Below, one piece after another: positions 33,213 through 41,395 of a DNA stretch of 64,000 bases. A program made the translations under genes and the position numbers. Origin of the DNA: Eubacterium coprostanoligenes (GTDB lineage Bacteria > Bacillota > Clostridia > Oscillospirales > Acutalibacteraceae); assembly GCF_900167205.1 (NCBI RefSeq), contig NZ_FUWW01000001.1, forward strand, positions 1-64,000, written 5' to 3'. The notes beneath the pieces were generated by a model. That model worked only from the letters and a program-made list of their open reading frames with translations, was not told the DNA's origin and ran no database searches. The first letter of the stretch is position 1, and every line of letters starts with the position of its first letter.

Positions 33213-35855
33213 ATGTCAAACAAATGGGTATACATGTTTGAAGAAGGCGACATGACCATGCGTAATTTGCTTGGTGGTAAGGGCGCAAACCTTGCAGAGA
33301 TGACCAAGATCGGTCTTCCTGTACCACAGGGCTTCACTGTTACAACAGAGGCTTGTACACAGTATTATGAAGATGGTCGTAAAATCAATGACGAAATCAT
33401 GACTCAGGTTATGGAAGGCGTTAAGAAGATGGAAGAAATCAACGGCAAGAAGTTCGGTGATAAGCAAAATCCTCTTCTCGTTTCTGTTCGTTCAGGTGCA
33501 AGAGCATCAATGCCTGGTATGATGGATACTATCCTCAACCTTGGTCTTAACGACGAAGTAGTTGCAACAATGATCGCAGGTAACGATGATCCTGCTTTCG
33601 AGCGTTTTGTATATGACTCATACAGAAGATTCATCCAGATGTTCTCTGATGTAGTTATGGAAGTTGGTAAGAAGTACTTTGAGCAACTTATCGACAAGAT
33701 GAAGGAAGAAAAGGGCGTTCAGTACGACGTAGAACTTACAGCAGCAGATCTCAAGGAACTTGCTACACAGTTCAAGGCTGAGTACAAGAAGCAACTCGGT
33801 TCAGACTTCCCTTCAGACCCTGTTGAACAGCTCAAGCTTGCTATCGAAGCTGTATTCCGTTCATGGGACAACCCTCGTGCAAATGTTTATCGTAGAGATA
33901 ACGATATTCCTTATTCATGGGGTACTGCAGTTAACGTAATGCCTATGGTATTCGGTAACCTTAACAATCAATCAGGTACAGGCGTTGCCTTCACTCGTGA
34001 CCCTGCAACCGGTGAAAATAAGTTGATGGGTGAATTCCTTATCAACGCACAGGGCGAGGACGTAGTTGCCGGTGTTCGTACACCTATGCCAATCGCTCAG
34101 ATGGAACAAGAATTCCCTGAAGCATACGCTGAGTTCATCAAGGTTTGCGAAACTCTTGAGAATCACTACCACGATATGCAGGATATGGAATTCACAGTAG
34201 AAAACAAGAAGCTCTATATGCTTCAGTGCCGTAACGGTAAGAGAACAGCTCCTGCTGCTCTTAAGATCGCTTGCGATCTCGTTGACGAAGGTCACAAGAC
34301 TCCTGCAGAAGCAGTTGCTATGATCGACCCTCGTAACCTCGACACACTCCTCCACCCACAGTTTGACGCTGCTGCTCTCAAGGCTGCTACTCCAATTGGT
34401 AAGGGTCTTGGCGCTTCTCCTGGTGCTGCTTGTGGCAAGGTTGTGTTCACAGCTGAAGACGCAGAAGTTTGGAACGAAAGAGGCGAGAAGGTTATCCTTG
34501 TTCGTCTTGAGACTTCACCTGAAGACATCACAGGTATGAAGGCTGCTCAGGGTATCCTCACAGTTCGTGGCGGTATGACATCTCACGCTGCCGTTGTTGC
34601 TCGTGGTATGGGTACTTGCTGTGTATCAGGTTGCGGCGACATCAACATGGATGAAGAAAACAAGAAGTTCACTCTCGCAGGCAAGGAATTCCACGAAGGT
34701 GATTATATTTCAATCGACGGCTCAACAGGTAATATCTATGACGGTATTATTGAAACAGCTGATGCTCAAATCGCAGGCGAATTCGGCAGAATTATGGCTT
34801 GGGCTGACGAGTTCAGAAAGCTTAAGGTTCGCACAAACGCTGATACTCCTGCTGACGCAAAGAAGGCAAGAGAGCTTGGCGCTGAAGGTATCGGTCTTTG
34901 CCGTACAGAGCATATGTTCTTTGAAGAAGACAGAATAGCTGCTTTCAGAGAAATGATTTGTTCAGACACAGTAGAAGAAAGAGAAGCTGCTCTTGAGAAG
35001 ATTCTTCCTTATCAGCAAGGCGACTTCGAGGCTCTTTACGAAGCTCTTGAGGGTTGTCCTGTAACAATCAGATTCTTGGACCCACCTCTTCACGAGTTCG
35101 TTCCAACTGAAGAAGCTGACATCGAGAAGCTTGCAAAGGCTCAGGGTAAGTCTGTAGAAGAAATCAAGGCTATCATCGCATCTCTTCACGAGTTCAACCC
35201 AATGATGGGTCACCGTGGTCTCCGTCTTGCAGTTACATATCCTGAAATTGCAAAGATGCAGACAAAGGCTGTTATCCGTGCAGCTATCAATGTTCAGAAG
35301 GCTCATCCTGAGTGGACAGTAGCTCCTGAAATTATGATTCCACTTGCTTGTGACACAAAGGAACTCAAGTATGTTAAGGATATCGTTGTTGCAACTGCAG
35401 ATGCAGAAATCGCAGCTGCAGGCGTAGAAATGAAGTACGAAGTTGGTACAATGATCGAGATTCCTCGTGCAGCTCTTACAGCAGCTGACATCGCTAAGGA
35501 AGCTGAGTTCTTCTGCTTCGGTACAAACGACCTTACACAGATGACATACGGCTTCAGCCGTGATGACGCAGGTAAGTTCCTCAACGCTTACTATGACAAG
35601 AAGATCTTCGAAAGCGATCCATTCGCAAGACTCGACACAACAGGTGTTGGTCAGCTTATGGAAATGGCAGTTAAGAACGGTAAGGCTACTCGCCCATCAC
35701 TCCACTGCGGTATCTGCGGTGAGCACGGCGGCGACCCAACATCAGTTGAATTCTGCCACAAGATTGGTCTTGATTATGTTTCATGCTCACCATTCCGTGT
35801 GCCTATCGCTCGCCTCGCAGCAGCTCAGGCTGCAATCGCTGAAATGAACAACTAA
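33213..35855 (+). CDS. ppdK: Pyruvate, phosphate dikinase
   Basis: Interconverts pyruvate + ATP + Pi and phosphoenolpyruvate + AMP + PPi; in fermenting clostridia it supports PPi-dependent glycolysis or gluconeogenesis. At 880 residues it matches the family. The N-terminal ATP-grasp domain starts NKWVYMFEEGD and GGKGANLAEMT; the phosphohistidine is His458 in GGMTSHAAVVARGMG; the C-terminal PEP domain includes LHCGICGEHGGD. AGGAGGT precedes the ATG. Codon choice (GCT, ATC, CTC, GGT, few rare codons) is clearly more biased than in neighbours, as expected for a very highly expressed enzyme. Single-gene transcript. Confidence 0.95.
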   Translation: MSNKWVYMFEEGDMTMRNLLGGKGANLAEMTKIGLPVPQGFTVTTEACTQYYEDGRKINDEIMTQVMEGVKKMEEINGKKFGDKQNPLLVSVRSGARASMPGMMDTILNLGLNDEVVATMIAGNDDPAFERFVYDSYRRFIQMFSDVVMEVGKKYFEQLIDKMKEEKGVQYDVELTAADLKELATQFKAEYKKQLGSDFPSDPVEQLKLAIEAVFRSWDNPRANVYRRDNDIPYSWGTAVNVMPMVFGNLNNQSGTGVAFTRDPATGENKLMGEFLINAQGEDVVAGVRTPMPIAQMEQEFPEAYAEFIKVCETLENHYHDMQDMEFTVENKKLYMLQCRNGKRTAPAALKIACDLVDEGHKTPAEAVAMIDPRNLDTLLHPQFDAAALKAATPIGKGLGASPGAACGKVVFTAEDAEVWNERGEKVILVRLETSPEDITGMKAAQGILTVRGGMTSHAAVVARGMGTCCVSGCGDINMDEENKKFTLAGKEFHEGDYISIDGSTGNIYDGIIETADAQIAGEFGRIMAWADEFRKLKVRTNADTPADAKKARELGAEGIGLCRTEHMFFEEDRIAAFREMICSDTVEEREAALEKILPYQQGDFEALYEALEGCPVTIRFLDPPLHEFVPTEEADIEKLAKAQGKSVEEIKAIIASLHEFNPMMGHRGLRLAVTYPEIAKMQTKAVIRAAINVQKAHPEWTVAPEIMIPLACDTKELKYVKDIVVATADAEIAAAGVEMKYEVGTMIEIPRAALTAADIAKEAEFFCFGTNDLTQMTYGFSRDDAGKFLNAYYDKKIFESDPFARLDTTGVGQLMEMAVKNGKATRPSLHCGICGEHGGDPTSVEFCHKIGLDYVSCSPFRVPIARLAAAQAAIAEMNN

Positions 35856-35900
35856 TCATCGCATAATGCAATATCGCCGTTTTAACGGCATAACACAAAG

Positions 35901-35931
35901 CCGAGGCTCATTCGAGCCTCGGTATTTTTTA
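35901..35931 (+). terminator. Terminator of ppdK
   Basis: CCGAGGCTC-ATTC-GAGCCTCGG followed by TATTTTTTA. Confidence 0.92.
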
Positions 35932-36025
35932 ATATAATTATTGAGTTTAATGTATAAAAAACATAATTTCAGTAAGTTTTGTTCTATATAAAATAGTTAC
36001 TATAAAAGAACAACAAGGTAACATA

Positions 36026-36054
36026 TTGTAATTTGAAAACTAATGTGCTATAAT
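36026..36054 (+). promoter_or_regulatory. Promoter of the SLH-like surface protein
   Basis: TTGTAA (36026-36031), 17-bp spacer, TATAAT (36049-36054). Confidence 0.65.
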
Positions 36055-36084
36055 ATTAAAAATTTTTTATTTGGAGGAAAAATA

Positions 36085-39000
36085 ATGAAAAAAATTAGTC
36101 ATAATGGATTTATAAAAAGATTTATATCTATGTTTCTTGCAATACTGATGGTGATGCCTACTTGTTTTGCAGGAAATACAAGCGTATTTCATCCGTTGGT
36201 AGCAAAAGCTGCCACACAAAGTGTCGCATCGACAAAAGGCTTAAAAGTAAAAGTAAATAATGCAAATGGTTTTGATGTGTCATTTGCCAAAGTTAAGAAA
36301 GCAAAAGGCTATCAATTGGCATATTCAAAATCAAAAAAATTTAAAAAGAAGCAAACAAAATTCGTTAGGATTAATCCAACATCAAAACAAAACAAGAAAA
36401 AAATCATAACATATAGCGTTAAAAATCTGAAAAACGGTCAAAAATATTATGTAAAGATTAGAGCGTATAAAAAAGTTGGTAAAAAGACAATTTATGGAAA
36501 GTATTCTTCTATAAAGGCGGTGACTGTTAAAAAAAGAAATTCTGTAAATAAACCTGAACAAAATGATACAAACAATGAAGATAAATCTGATTCGGATTCG
36601 TCTTCGGAAGATGGTTCGCTTGGAGGTTCAGCATCCGATAGTAATAATAAAGCACAGACTTATATTGAAGGATATATTCCTGAATCAATGATGGATAAGG
36701 AAGCAACCTTTGAAAAAACAAATAGTACAATTACATATTCAAAGGGTCAGTGGGTAAAAATGCTTTTGCAAGAGAACGGAAGCGATGTTTCTCTTGTTGA
36801 TAAAGAAAGAGGTTACTCATACGCTGATGTTTCAGAAAGTGAATATGCAGATTATATTCAATTGGCTGAAAATATTGGATGTTTGCCTGCATCTGCTGAT
36901 AAAGATTATGATCCTGAAAATGATGTAAAAATGTTTTATCCAAATGATGAGGCTACAAGAGAGTTTGCTGTATATACAACGGTTCATCTTCTTGAGTTTG
37001 AAACAGATAACATTGACATACTTACATTCTCGGATTCAGAAGATATAACTTATCCGAATGAGGTTTCGGTAGCAATTCGTAATCATTTTTTGAGCTTAAA
37101 AGATGGAAAATTTAATCCTAATTTAGCGTTGAGTGAAACTGATAAAAATCAAATATTTGCAAATATTGAAAAAATACAAGCATCAGAACAAATTGATGAA
37201 ACCAAAGTATATGAAAATGTAAAATATTCAAGTGATGTAAAAAAACCAAATGTTAAATATAGAGCTGTGAAAAACGGTGATTCAACATTCACAGTAAGAC
37301 TTAAAGATGAAACATCAGAGTATTCAGTAGGTGATGTTTTAGTTTTGCCTGCAAGTAATGAATATCCGGGTGGACTTGCAATAAAAATTTCATCCATAAA
37401 AAAGGATGGAGATGTGTATGTCTTGTCTGCAATTACACCGGAATTTGAAGAAGTATATAATACACTTCAATTTCAGGGAGTTAGTTATGCAGATGTTGAT
37501 TCGTTTGAATTTGCCGATGACGTTACCGGTAGTGTTAAACTAAATGGTGGAAATCAAACCGGTACAGATGCATTTAGAATTAATGAAGATAAAGAATTTA
37601 ATTTTGAAGATGCAAAATTGAGTCTTAATTTCAGTAAAGATATTACGGACAAAATTAAAATTAATGGTAATGTTGACTTTTCAATTCCAAAAATTAAAGC
37701 AAGAGTTGATGCAACAGTTAAATTCAGAAATACAACATTAAACGAACTCTATTTTACAACTACCAACAAACTTGAATTGACAGGTAATGTTGAAGCAACC
37801 GGCTTAGAGACAGGATATGAAATTACCCATGGAAGCGGAACCAAAGAATTTAAAGCAGCAGATTGGGAATTAGGAAGATTTTCGGTTCCTCTTGGTCATA
37901 CAGGTTTAACAGGTGATGTCGTATTATACGCTGTTATGAATGTTAAAGGTGAAATTACATTAACCTATAAATTAACAACAGAAAGCGGAATTCATTATAC
38001 TAAAAAATCAGGATTTAAAAGAGTAAATGAACTTGTTTCAAAAGATAAAAGAATATCGGTAAAAGCTTCTGCTAAACTTGGTTTAAAATTATCTTTAGGA
38101 TTGTGGGCACTTAGTGCGTTTAATCTTGCTGCAATTGCAATTAATATTGGTTTTGGTGCAGCTGTTTCATATGTTAGACATGCTGATGTAACACCTGTAT
38201 TAAATTGCGGCGACGGAGTATTATATTTATATTTGTCATTTGGACTTGACGATGGCTCATTACTTGCTAAAATAGGTGAGCATTTATCATTTTCAATAGA
38301 AAAAGAAATTTGGAATGAAACGAAGAGTCCGCTTTTAGAAAATGTTCATGTTGAAAATGCAAATTTGGTTAATAAGTGCACTTATGGTCAAAGCAGATTG
38401 ATAGGAAAAGCAGTTGATAAAAAAACGGGCGAACCAATCAAACACGCTGAGGTTAAGGTATATCAAGGAAATGTGTTATGCCATACAGGAAGCACAGATG
38501 TAAATGGCGAATTCATTGTTGAAAATGTTTCGGTAGCAGAATATAATATTGTGATATCTGCAACAGGATATAAGAGATATTCATCAAAGGAAACTGCAAT
38601 AAAAGGGGATTTCTATCTTCAAACATATGAACTCCTGTCTAAAAACGGTGCAGAAAAAGGTGACTTAGAATGTGATGTTTTGGATGCTGTAACAGCAAAA
38701 AGAATCGAAAACTTTACATTCAAAATTTACAAAAACTGGAATGTTATTTCCGGTACGGCAGTTTTTGGTGGTGAATGTCTTAGCGGTGGTATAAGTGTTT
38801 CTCTAGAATCGGGATATTATACTGTTGTTGTAGAAGCTAAAAATTATAGTAAGTCTGCAACAAATGTTGTTATTGAGGGAGGAAAAACAACAAATACATC
38901 TGTGGTTATGAATAGCTATGATCCAAAAAATGAAGGAACAATCAGAATTATTCTTACCTGGGGTGAGAAACCTCTTGACTTGGATTCACATTTATATTGC

Positions 39001-39366
39001 GTAAATAATCAAAAATATCATGTTTTCTTTTCTAATGAAAAAGTCGATAATGCAAATCTTGATGTTGATGATACAAATAGTTACGGACCTGAAACAGTTA
39101 CAATTACAAAAGTAAATAGCGATGATAAGTTTGAGTATTATGTTCATGATTATACCAATCGTTCATCTACTGATTCCGATAAACTTGCCAAATCAAATGC
39201 AGTTGTAAGAGTTTATGATGGAAATAATCTAATTGCAACATTTAAGGTACCTACAAATAAAAAAGGTACGGCTTGGCATGTTTTTGATTATGATTCAGAA
39301 CAAAATGAAATAACTCCGATTAATACAATGGATTATACAAAGCATGATAATATTACAAATATGTGA
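36085..39366 (+). CDS. Large secreted surface protein: FN3-like, SLH-like, CarboxypepD_reg and YfaP-like domains
   Basis: A secreted protein of 1093 residues. Signal peptide to about residue 45. A fibronectin-III-like module follows (AKGYQLAYSKSKKFKK, KYYVKIRAYKK), related to the one at the end of the 29136 gene. After a Ser/Asp linker, residues about 215-375 look like diverged SLH repeats (SYADVSESEYADYIQLAEN, FYPNDEATREFAVYT, VAIRNHFLSLKDGKFNPN), suggesting wall attachment. A long beta-rich region follows. Near residue 770, GKAVDKKTGEPIKHAEVKVY...DVNGEFIVENV is a carboxypeptidase regulatory-like Ig fold. The C-terminus (ILTWGEKPLDLDSHLYC) resembles YfaP/DUF2135 domains. GGAGG precedes the ATG. 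Base composition is markedly AT-rich relative to ppdK upstream, as in the following genes. Function unknown. Confidence 0.75.
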   Translation: MKKISHNGFIKRFISMFLAILMVMPTCFAGNTSVFHPLVAKAATQSVASTKGLKVKVNNANGFDVSFAKVKKAKGYQLAYSKSKKFKKKQTKFVRINPTSKQNKKKIITYSVKNLKNGQKYYVKIRAYKKVGKKTIYGKYSSIKAVTVKKRNSVNKPEQNDTNNEDKSDSDSSSEDGSLGGSASDSNNKAQTYIEGYIPESMMDKEATFEKTNSTITYSKGQWVKMLLQENGSDVSLVDKERGYSYADVSESEYADYIQLAENIGCLPASADKDYDPENDVKMFYPNDEATREFAVYTTVHLLEFETDNIDILTFSDSEDITYPNEVSVAIRNHFLSLKDGKFNPNLALSETDKNQIFANIEKIQASEQIDETKVYENVKYSSDVKKPNVKYRAVKNGDSTFTVRLKDETSEYSVGDVLVLPASNEYPGGLAIKISSIKKDGDVYVLSAITPEFEEVYNTLQFQGVSYADVDSFEFADDVTGSVKLNGGNQTGTDAFRINEDKEFNFEDAKLSLNFSKDITDKIKINGNVDFSIPKIKARVDATVKFRNTTLNELYFTTTNKLELTGNVEATGLETGYEITHGSGTKEFKAADWELGRFSVPLGHTGLTGDVVLYAVMNVKGEITLTYKLTTESGIHYTKKSGFKRVNELVSKDKRISVKASAKLGLKLSLGLWALSAFNLAAIAINIGFGAAVSYVRHADVTPVLNCGDGVLYLYLSFGLDDGSLLAKIGEHLSFSIEKEIWNETKSPLLENVHVENANLVNKCTYGQSRLIGKAVDKKTGEPIKHAEVKVYQGNVLCHTGSTDVNGEFIVENVSVAEYNIVISATGYKRYSSKETAIKGDFYLQTYELLSKNGAEKGDLECDVLDAVTAKRIENFTFKIYKNWNVISGTAVFGGECLSGGISVSLESGYYTVVVEAKNYSKSATNVVIEGGKTTNTSVVMNSYDPKNEGTIRIILTWGEKPLDLDSHLYCVNNQKYHVFFSNEKVDNANLDVDDTNSYGPETVTITKVNSDDKFEYYVHDYTNRSSTDSDKLAKSNAVVRVYDGNNLIATFKVPTNKKGTAWHVFDYDSEQNEITPINTMDYTKHDNITNM

Positions 39367-39401
39367 GTTTTGTGATATAATTCTAAATAAATGTTAAAAT
39401 T

Positions 39402-39436
39402 GATATTGGCAACTTCTTTAGTTGCCGATATCTTTT
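39402..39436 (+). terminator. Stem-loop between the surface protein and the DUF3592-like gene
   Basis: GATAT-T-GGCAAC pairs with GTTGCC-GATATC (one bulge) and is followed by TTTT. The next ribosome site begins only 7 bases later, so this may be a partial terminator or an intercistronic stem. Confidence 0.6.
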
Positions 39437-39452
39437 GCATATGGAGGAAATT

Positions 39453-39869
39453 ATGGAAATTAAATTTGATCCTAAAGCACTGGTGATTATGATTATAATT
39501 CCAATTGTAATATCTGTTTTTTCAACTGTTAAAATGGTTAATGCTCTTGTTACAGTTTCAAAATATGAAAAAGTTCAAGGCACAGTCGTAGATGTAGTAC
39601 AAAGAGAAGTGAGTTCGGCTGAAAAGAGTGTTACAGCAGTTTTTATAAAGTATAATTATGAAATAAACGGAAAAATATATCAAACAGAATCGAGATCGGG
39701 AGTTTTTATTTCAAAAAAAATCGGAAGTAACAGAAAGTTTTATGTTAACCCAAAGAATCCATCGGAAATTATTTTTAAAAGAAATATAATTGGCTATGGA
39801 ATAACAATTGTAATAGGAGTAGTAATCGCATTTGCATTTGTTTGTATAAAGAGGAAAATAAATGAATAA
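39453..39869 (+). CDS. DUF3592-like small membrane protein
   Basis: 138 residues, with a hydrophobic segment at each end (about residues 8-32 and 108-130) and a central extracytoplasmic beta-rich part: VQGTVVDVVQREV, VFIKYNYEINGKIYQ and KFYVNPKNPSEI, the pattern of DUF3592 proteins. Start at ATG 39453 with GGAGGA upstream; an earlier in-frame TTG and ATG belong to the leader. It overlaps the next gene by 8 bp. Function unknown. Confidence 0.7.
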   Translation: MEIKFDPKALVIMIIIPIVISVFSTVKMVNALVTVSKYEKVQGTVVDVVQREVSSAEKSVTAVFIKYNYEINGKIYQTESRSGVFISKKIGSNRKFYVNPKNPSEIIFKRNIIGYGITIVIGVVIAFAFVCIKRKINE

Positions 39870-41142
39870 AAAATTAAAGAATTTATTACTCTATATTGTA
39901 TGCATATCCATGTTATCTTCGCTTTTTACATCTTGTTCATCTAAAAAACAAAATATTGAATTGGAAAAATACAGTTTTTCTTTAAATGCAGTTTTAAATC
40001 CGAATGCAGAGTTTCAGGATGAAAAAGTGGCTTATCAAGTAGATTTTTCAGATTATGGAAATGGAGCCATGAATTTTCAATGCGATAGTATAATGCCTAA
40101 CAGTTTTTATGAAATTTCTCTGTATATATACAGCGAGGACTTACAATTTGGCAATCAGGATTCGCCGGGAATATATATAAAATATGAATCTGATAAAAAT
40201 AATAATTCTGATGTTGTATTTTCTAATGATGTAAGAGAGCCAACAACCGATAAAAATAGCGACGATGTTTTTGAATGGAAAAAATTAACTCTTACAGTTT
40301 ATTCTTATGACAATGATAAAATAAATTTTTCCTTAGTTTTTGGGGATGATACAAAAAAAGAAAAGGGAACAATATATGTTGATGATATTTCTGTTAAAAA
40401 CATTAAAGATTTAAATAATTATTCTATTATAAATTCAAATGATGACTCAATTATAATGGTATTAAAGAAAAAAATTGATAACCAAACTCATCAACAAATG
40501 AAATTATATTTGGATAGACTTTCTGACTTTAGAAAAGTATTAACAGAATGTGTAAGTGACGATTATACATACGGAAAAACAATTTATTTGGTTACACAAA
40601 ATATTGATGCTTTTGGATATGCCGGTTTGCCAATATATTTGAATAATGAAGAATTGGATAGAATAATTTCTTCTGCATTAGATTATAATTTAAATAAGGG
40701 TTTTGATATTATTACATATGCCATGCTTCATGAAATGAGTCATACATTTGATAGAATATGTGGAGAAAAGACAGATAGAATATGGCAATTTAATTCAGAA
40801 GTATTGGCAAATGCTAAATCAGTATATGTTTTGGATAAATTAAAAATAAATTGTGATAATGTTTTAAATCAAGCTTTGAAAACAAATGGAACAGAAATTA
40901 AAGGCATATATAGTGATGAGTATGCTTCCAAGCTATTTATAGAAATTGGGAGAAAAAACTGGTCAATATATAAAAAAGTATTTTCAGAATATCAAAATCA
41001 AAAAAATTTATCTCTTGATACTGATTACAAAAAGTTCTGTAAATTTGTTGAATTATATAATCATTTTTCTTCAGAACCATTAGAAAGTTTGATAAGCAAA
41101 GAAGATTGGATAATTATAAAAAATTATTATAAGAATGTCTGA
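39862..41142 (+). CDS. Lipoprotein with putative gluzincin-type metallopeptidase domain
   Basis: 426 residues. The N-terminus carries a lipobox-like sequence (LFTSCSS), so the protein should be lipid-anchored outside the cell. Residues about 30-175 are beta-rich and resemble a carbohydrate-binding or jelly-roll module (ISLYIYSEDLQFG, KWKKLTLTVYS-like DVFEWKKLTLTVYS). The C-terminal half contains His290-Glu291-Met-Ser-His294, the zinc-binding HExxH pattern, preceded by a hydrophobic helix and followed 19 residues later by Glu313 as a possible third ligand. I do not recognise a named peptidase family. The gene overlaps the DUF3592-like gene and shares its AT-rich composition. Substrate unknown. 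Confidence 0.65.
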   Translation: MNKKLKNLLLYIVCISMLSSLFTSCSSKKQNIELEKYSFSLNAVLNPNAEFQDEKVAYQVDFSDYGNGAMNFQCDSIMPNSFYEISLYIYSEDLQFGNQDSPGIYIKYESDKNNNSDVVFSNDVREPTTDKNSDDVFEWKKLTLTVYSYDNDKINFSLVFGDDTKKEKGTIYVDDISVKNIKDLNNYSIINSNDDSIIMVLKKKIDNQTHQQMKLYLDRLSDFRKVLTECVSDDYTYGKTIYLVTQNIDAFGYAGLPIYLNNEELDRIISSALDYNLNKGFDIITYAMLHEMSHTFDRICGEKTDRIWQFNSEVLANAKSVYVLDKLKINCDNVLNQALKTNGTEIKGIYSDEYASKLFIEIGRKNWSIYKKVFSEYQNQKNLSLDTDYKKFCKFVELYNHFSSEPLESLISKEDWIIIKNYYKNV

Positions 41143-41145
41143 ATA

Positions 41146-41187
41146 AAAAATATAGCGTTTGGATTTTTTCCAAACGCTATGTTTTTT
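41146..41187. terminator. Bidirectional terminator between converging operons
   Basis: ATAGCGTTTGGA-TTTTT-TCCAAACGCTAT with A-run before and GTTTTTT after. Ends both the lipoprotein gene (plus) and the sulfatase-yidC operon (minus). Confidence 0.9.
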
Positions 41188-41395
41188 ATTCTTCTGTTTT
41201 GTTTTGTTCGGAGAGGTCGATGATGTCGTCTTCAACTTCCTTTTTTTCTTCGATGTTAAGAGTCTTTTTGATTTTCTTCTTTGCTTTGCGAACGATTATT
41301 CCTGCTATTGCACCAACAGTAACAACGCCCGCAACAACAAATTGAAGTGTGTAGCTCATAACCGAAGGGTCTATGTATAATTTAATTTCTTCCAT
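41186..41395 (-). CDS. Small single-span membrane protein
   Basis: 69 residues: a short extracytoplasmic N-terminus, one membrane span (LQFVVAGVVTVGAIAGIIV, about residues 17-36), then a Lys-rich and finally Glu/Asp-rich cytoplasmic tail. AGGAG lies nine bases before the ATG. It overlaps the end of the yidC-fusion gene by 14 bp and so belongs to that operon; a small partner or regulator of the insertase/transferase is possible. Not recognised as a named family. Confidence 0.65.
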   Translation of the reverse strand: MEEIKLYIDPSVMSYTLQFVVAGVVTVGAIAGIIVRKAKKKIKKTLNIEEKKEVEDDIIDLSEQNKTEE

